From assembly GCA_032353305.1 (NCBI GenBank), contig JAUCNG010379592.1, positions 1-11,178 on the forward strand: DNA of 11,178 nt. Reading direction: 5' to 3'. Below the pieces are notes generated by a model. That model was not told where the DNA came from, made no database searches, and was given only the letters and a program-made list of their open reading frames with translations. The translations under genes and the position numbers were made by a program. Below, piece by piece: positions 8,032 through 11,178 of the stretch. Numbering within the stretch: the first letter of the stretch is position 1; each line of letters begins with the position of its first letter. The stretch is from Cephalothrix spiralis (Eukaryota; Nemertea; Palaeonemertea; Archinemertea; Cephalotrichidae).

Positions 8032-9001
8032 TTTATCGGTTACCTAACGTTTTAGTTGTCACGAGTAGTATGGGAGGGGCGAGGTAATCTTCTTTAAAGA
8101 TCTGACACCGATCTGACGCCCGTCCTCGATCGTAACTCCCGCTTTTTTTATTCACGCATGCGTAGAACTGAAAAGAAAACTGCGGATGTTCATATATCGA
8201 TGATTGTATATGATTTGGCGTGCTTTATTATAGCCAAAATAGCGGTATTCTTGCATTCATTTAGGCGCACCTTTCACTGGTTTATATTTATGGTGTCAAA
8301 CTTTACTCGGTTATTCATTCCTTCTCTGACATATGTTGATAATCTCGTGTTATGTGAAGTCCAGCACAAGTAATTACCGAGCTTTGAAAGCTTCTCAGTC
8401 GATGTAATTTCGTTAGTTAAGTATACTTATCCCTGTCAAGCTGAACTCCATATTCTCCCTAATGATTTCGTGATATAGGTATCTCATTCGCGATGAAGTG
8501 TTATTCGTGCGGAATCCAAAGCATTTCGTGCTGACGAAAATGGAAAATGAGATGAAATTGTTATTTTGTCTTTCTATCTTTGCCATTTTGCTATTTGATT
8601 CCCTGTGATCTTGGTAAATTGTGCACCTTAAAAGTCCGTAATGTCACGCAAGTCATGAGCGGCTTGACATAATAAGATACTTAAGATAAGATGTTGACTT
8701 CATTATTGAAGATGCCCCATGATTGGCCTTGGCCGTATTTACATAGATAAACCATAGAGAAGGGATCCTTTTTCTATGGATAAACTGTAACCAAATAGTG
8801 CAAGATGAAATAGTTACGGTATAGTCGGAAGAAAGTACCATTTGTGAGCTTTATACAGCTAAGAATGACAAATTGCTAAAATCAAAGTGCCACATATTTG
8901 TAGAATACTTTCGAAATCGTTGACAATGTGCCTTTCGTGATTATCTTTAAAAAAATCCTTGTTGAAATTCATTCGCAGCGAAATAAAAATGATTTCCGAT
9001 T
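8032..9001. other. Spacer with no supported gene
   Basis: No gene is seen. A GC-richer patch at about 8100-8165 contains GATCTGAC twice (8099-8106 and 8111-8118) and the perfect palindrome ACGCATGCGT (8154-8163), which resembles an NRF-1 site. A 71-codon frame begins inside that palindrome (8158-8373), but it has no recognisable motif, and its hydrophobic residues look like translated AT-rich DNA. The remainder is featureless. Confidence 0.4.
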
Positions 9002-9069
9002 TTGATGGGGATCGAACACCCGAACTTCAGATTTACAGACTGAGGCTTTCCAACTGAGCTATTGCCTCA
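9002..9069 (-). pseudogene. Degenerate tRNA-like sequence, tRNA pseudogene or SINE head
   Basis: Read on the minus strand from 9069, GAGGCAATAGCTCAGTTGG is a textbook D-arm/A-box. It is followed by an anticodon arm (TCAGT-CTGTAAA-TCTGA, four of five pairs) whose loop puts GTA at the anticodon position, a tyrosine-type anticodon, and then a GTTCGATCCCC-like B-box. The acceptor stem does not pair and the TΨC stem is poor, so a working tRNA is unlikely. The sequence after it on the minus strand shows no recognisable SINE body, so I cannot tell a tRNA pseudogene from a truncated SINE head. Confidence 0.6.
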
Positions 9070-9154
9070 CGGTAATTCAATGGACTACGGTTATATTAGA
9101 ATGACAAATGATTGAATGCGAACTTCCATCCATTCTTGATATGAATAATTTGTT

Positions 9155-9201
9155 ATTAGACTACATTTGTAAAAGACTACATCTGTTATTCGTAGTCTAA
9201 T
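9155..9201. repeat. Inverted repeat ATTAGACTAC / GTAGTCTAAT
   Basis: ATTAGACTAC (9155-9164) is the exact inverse of GTAGTCTAAT (9192-9201). A second forward AGACTAC lies between them at 9174-9180, so the right arm can pair with either copy. It is small and AT-rich, with no known function. Confidence 0.75.
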
Positions 9202-9373
9202 CATAGACCAATCACTGTAAAACGACAAACTCATATAAAAACAAGGGCTAGCCTTTTACCAATTTTTGTGATTTAAAAAATTAAGATTTTGCCTTATATT
9301 TTGAAATTATGTAATTTTTTTAAACTGAAAGTTTTGACATTGATCACTTTTTTGTAAGCCGAAAAACTACAGT

Positions 9374-9583
9374 ATGAAGTTAGATAGGAATTTTTTCCTC
9401 GCTTCGGTTTGCTTGATATTTTTATTTATTGTTTGTTTGTTTTTTGTTCAAGAGAGCACGCAAAACATGTTTTTTGTTCAAGAGAGCACGCAAAACATGT
9501 TTTTTGTTCAAGAGAGCACGCAAAACATATGTGTAATAACTTATACATGTATATGTTTATTGTTTACCTTTGGTGTTTTTTAA
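9374..9583 (+). other. Small open frame containing the 30-bp repeats, probably not a gene
   Basis: A 69-codon frame starts at ATG 9374. Residues about 7-24 are strongly hydrophobic, like a signal peptide or membrane anchor. Next come three copies of a 10-residue unit (Phe-Val-Gln-Glu-Ser-Thr-Gln-Asn and two more), then a second hydrophobic stretch. The repeat is 30 bp, so it keeps this frame, and it also keeps the overlapping frame at 9409-9735 (108 codons) open. I know no such protein family, and the AT-rich DNA readily encodes Phe, Leu and Ile. Chance is the more likely reading. Confidence 0.15.
9441..9530. repeat. Minisatellite: 30-bp unit x 3
   Basis: The unit TTTTTGTTCAAGAGAGCACG plus ten more bases occurs at 9441-9470, 9471-9500 and 9501-9530. 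Copies one and two are identical. Copy three differs by one base at its end (CATAT instead of CATGT). The near identity implies recent expansion. Each unit holds AACATGTT across its junction, a short palindrome. Confidence 0.97.
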
Positions 9584-9587
9584 GATC

Positions 9588-9605
9588 GAGCATAACGAGC
9601 ATAAC
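9588..9605. repeat. 9-bp tandem duplication GAGCATAAC x 2
   Basis: GAGCATAAC is repeated exactly at 9588-9596 and 9597-9605, about 60 bp after the 30-bp minisatellite. It is a slippage-type duplication. Confidence 0.9.
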
Positions 9606-9706
9606 GTACGCCATCGATAAAAATAGAAAATTGATTTTGTTAGGTAAAAATTTAAATGAATGTTATACTAAGAGGATCTCAAGATTGTTCAGAACTTTTC
9701 GAGATC

Positions 9707-9718
9707 TGCGCAGGCGCA
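9707..9718. promoter_or_regulatory. NRF-1-like motif TGCGCAGGCGCA
   Basis: TGCGCAGGCGCA fits the known NRF-1 recognition pattern (two GCGC-type half sites), and CpG bases are scarce around it. NRF-1 sites mark animal CpG promoters, but I see no downstream exon or start site, so this is only a sequence match. Confidence 0.2.
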
Positions 9719-9760
9719 TTTCAGAGTTTATTTAGTTCGTCTTTGAAAACTACAGTAGTC

Positions 9761-9817
9761 TGAAACTCGGGCTAAAATTCGGGGAAACGCCCTCGTTCTG
9801 TAACTCGTGCAGTTTCA
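9761..9817. repeat. CpG-bearing nested inverted repeat
   Basis: TGAAACT (9761-9767) pairs with AGTTTCA (9811-9817), and inside it CGGGC (9768-9772) can pair with GCCC (9789-9792). The block is richer in CpG than its neighbours and is preceded by the palindrome ACTACAGTAGT (about 9749-9759). It may be the remnant of a dispersed repeat, family unknown. Confidence 0.45.
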
Positions 9818-10087
9818 AAATAGTGAAAACAGTCAATAATATTATAATAACCCCAATTAATCAGTTGCTGTATTTGCAGCTATTAATTAATCTCACGGGT
9901 ATAGTGTAAAATGAGAACTTTTACGATGGATCTTGATAATGAGCCTTAGGAAATCTTTTATAACGTCATTGTCAAGTCATGAATAACTCCTGGAATAGGC
10001 TTTTGACATCCTGGGGATGTGAGGGAGTGTTAATCAGAGATTGTATATACATGTATCTATATCCTCTTCCGCCCGAAAGTACATTAG

Positions 10088-10127
10088 TATCGCCAAATGC
10101 TAATAAATTTATTAGCATTTGGTATCG
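10088..10127. repeat. Perfect 30-bp palindrome flanked by TATCG direct repeats
   Basis: CCAAATGCTAATAAA (10093-10107) is followed immediately by its exact reverse complement (10108-10122), with no spacer and no mismatch. TATCG borders it exactly on both sides (10088-10092 and 10123-10127), like a 5-bp target-site duplication. The palindrome could extrude as a cruciform. It may be a minimal inverted-repeat insertion, a footprint of a larger element that lost its interior, or a palindromic protein-binding site. The sequence alone does not decide. Confidence 0.85.
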
Positions 10128-11178
10128 CGTAATTTTGGTAAAAGCTAGATCGCACAGGCCTCGAGCACAAGATGACATCAATAATAACATTAGGCTATTG
10201 TAATCATCCTCACTTGTCAGGGTTTCAGTCTTGCATAGTTTCATACTGCCTGACCGATATTATGAAATATGATATAATACCCTGGGAACGAGGATGTGTT
10301 GTAATAAACACAGAGCCGATGCTCAGAGCGGGAGACTTTTACAGCACAATATAAAACGGAGTGTCATCTAACCCAGAGTTTACTACTTAGGTATAGTTCA
10401 TTAATTAATAATAACGTAAAATCAGGTTACTATTGATGTCAAACTGTTCACAGTGCCATCGAAACAGATGGAGAAGCTCGTCGCGAGGCAAGTGACTTAA
10501 TTAGAGTCTCCTTCCCCTTAGGGCTCCTTACACTTAAAACCTGCCCTCTGATGCAAATTTTTTCCGATGCTTTAACCTCCGCCCTGTTCGATAGGCAAGC
10601 CTCCGTCTCTCCCCTGAAAGGGTTCTTAATTTTTCACGCTAAATATCCTTCCTCGACATCCCCGTCATCAAGGGGAACAAACAGCGATGAGCAAAGCAAA
10701 AGGCCTAATCTTGCGTGCATTGTGGAAACGACTTTATACAAAATGTATATGTAATAGTTTTAATGGTCGATCATAAACTATTCCTTCTTTCAAAACCAAT
10801 CTGCTCTTTTTTAAATGAATTTCAGCAGATCAAACGAATGTTAAAGTTTAATTTATTAACCATTAGTTCTAGAATCGTTGGTAATTATAGCATTTGAACG
10901 TGTCAGTGAATTAAATAATGGTATATTTTTAAAAATCGCAGAACTTTTTTGAACTATCTGAAATTCATTCCTCGGCTGAAATCTTAGAGCAGAATAACAA
11001 GTAAACATGATGAGTAAACATTAAAAAACGATAAAAACATTGTGTTTTGATATATTTTGCCGCAAACTTGGTCGATATGGTTTGGTTTGAAAAAGTCATA
11101 TTTAAATGCGCTAAAAACGTTGTTGTTAATTAAAGCTGCAGCATTTCGGTTTAGGAATCTCCGGGACGAGGTTGTAAC
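10128..11178. other. Spacer with no supported gene
   Basis: No gene is recognised. A slightly GC-richer patch at about 10440-10735 holds a 67-codon open frame (10551-10754) with no motif I know. CCCTGGGAACGAGG at 10280-10293 and CCGGGACGAGGTTGTAA at 11161-11177 look like two related words, possibly the ends of a dispersed repeat that continues beyond the window. The rest is AT-rich spacer. Confidence 0.4.

Noticed and set aside
8158-8373. 71-codon plus-strand open frame
   Set aside because: No domain, promoter or neighbour supports it. Its hydrophobic content is what AT-rich DNA gives by chance.
9441-9530. Three regular repeats as a CRISPR array
   Set aside because: The 30-bp units are contiguous with no spacers, and the context is eukaryotic.
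9972-10244. 90-codon minus-strand frame and the overlapping 74-codon plus-strand frame
   Set aside because: They run through the perfect palindrome on opposite strands and show no recognisable motif.
10551-10897. Two short plus-strand frames of 60-67 codons
   Set aside because: There is no motif, no supportable splice structure and no similarity I can recognise.

Overview
This window reads as non-coding, repeat-rich DNA from an animal genome. It is AT-rich (by eye about two thirds A+T). No open frame runs beyond roughly 110 codons, nothing looks like an operon or ribosome binding site, and repeat fossils are frequent. Evidence for a eukaryote includes tRNA-derived SINEs with A-box and B-box promoter remnants, MITE-like elements with long terminal inverted repeats, a possible decayed retrotransposon protease, and microsatellites. 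The palindromic heptamer-type word ACATGTA(C) recurs many times (for example near 3321, 4493, 4780, 5197, 5425-5510, 9545 and 10047). From general knowledge I associate this word with marine bivalve genomes, so a mollusc is my best guess, but it is only an inference.

Layout. Bases 1-700 hold two adjacent fold-back structures: a short hairpin at 150-189 and a roughly 290-bp hairpin element at 213-505. A GC-richer inverted-repeat block follows at about 601-682. Bases 950-1420 contain weak traces of a retrotransposon gag-pol, best supported by an Asp-Thr-Gly-Cys-Ser protease-like motif at 1251-1265. Bases 1686-2043 carry two diverged copies of one SINE family in opposite orientations. Bases 2160-3840 are AT-rich spacer with small hairpins, a (TA)n run and a short tandem repeat. 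Bases 3847-4360 are a MITE-like element with 30-bp inverted ends. Bases 4380-5940 are spacer interrupted by an exact 55-bp duplication with a 60-bp period. Bases 5940-6442 are a second MITE with 39-bp ends of Tc1/mariner style. Bases 6747-6955 are a SINE with a MIR/CORE-like body. Bases 6960-11178 are mostly spacer with a degenerate tRNA-like sequence (9002-9069, minus strand), an exact 30-bp x 3 tandem repeat (9441-9530), and two short palindromes each flanked by direct repeats (7991-8031 and 10088-10127).

I find no convincing host protein-coding gene, no functional RNA gene, no CRISPR array and no gene system whose parts work together. The most interesting content is structural: several independent inverted-repeat elements of different sizes, including two very short palindromes bordered by possible target-site duplications. 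Every repeat name here rests on reading motifs by eye, without any database comparison.
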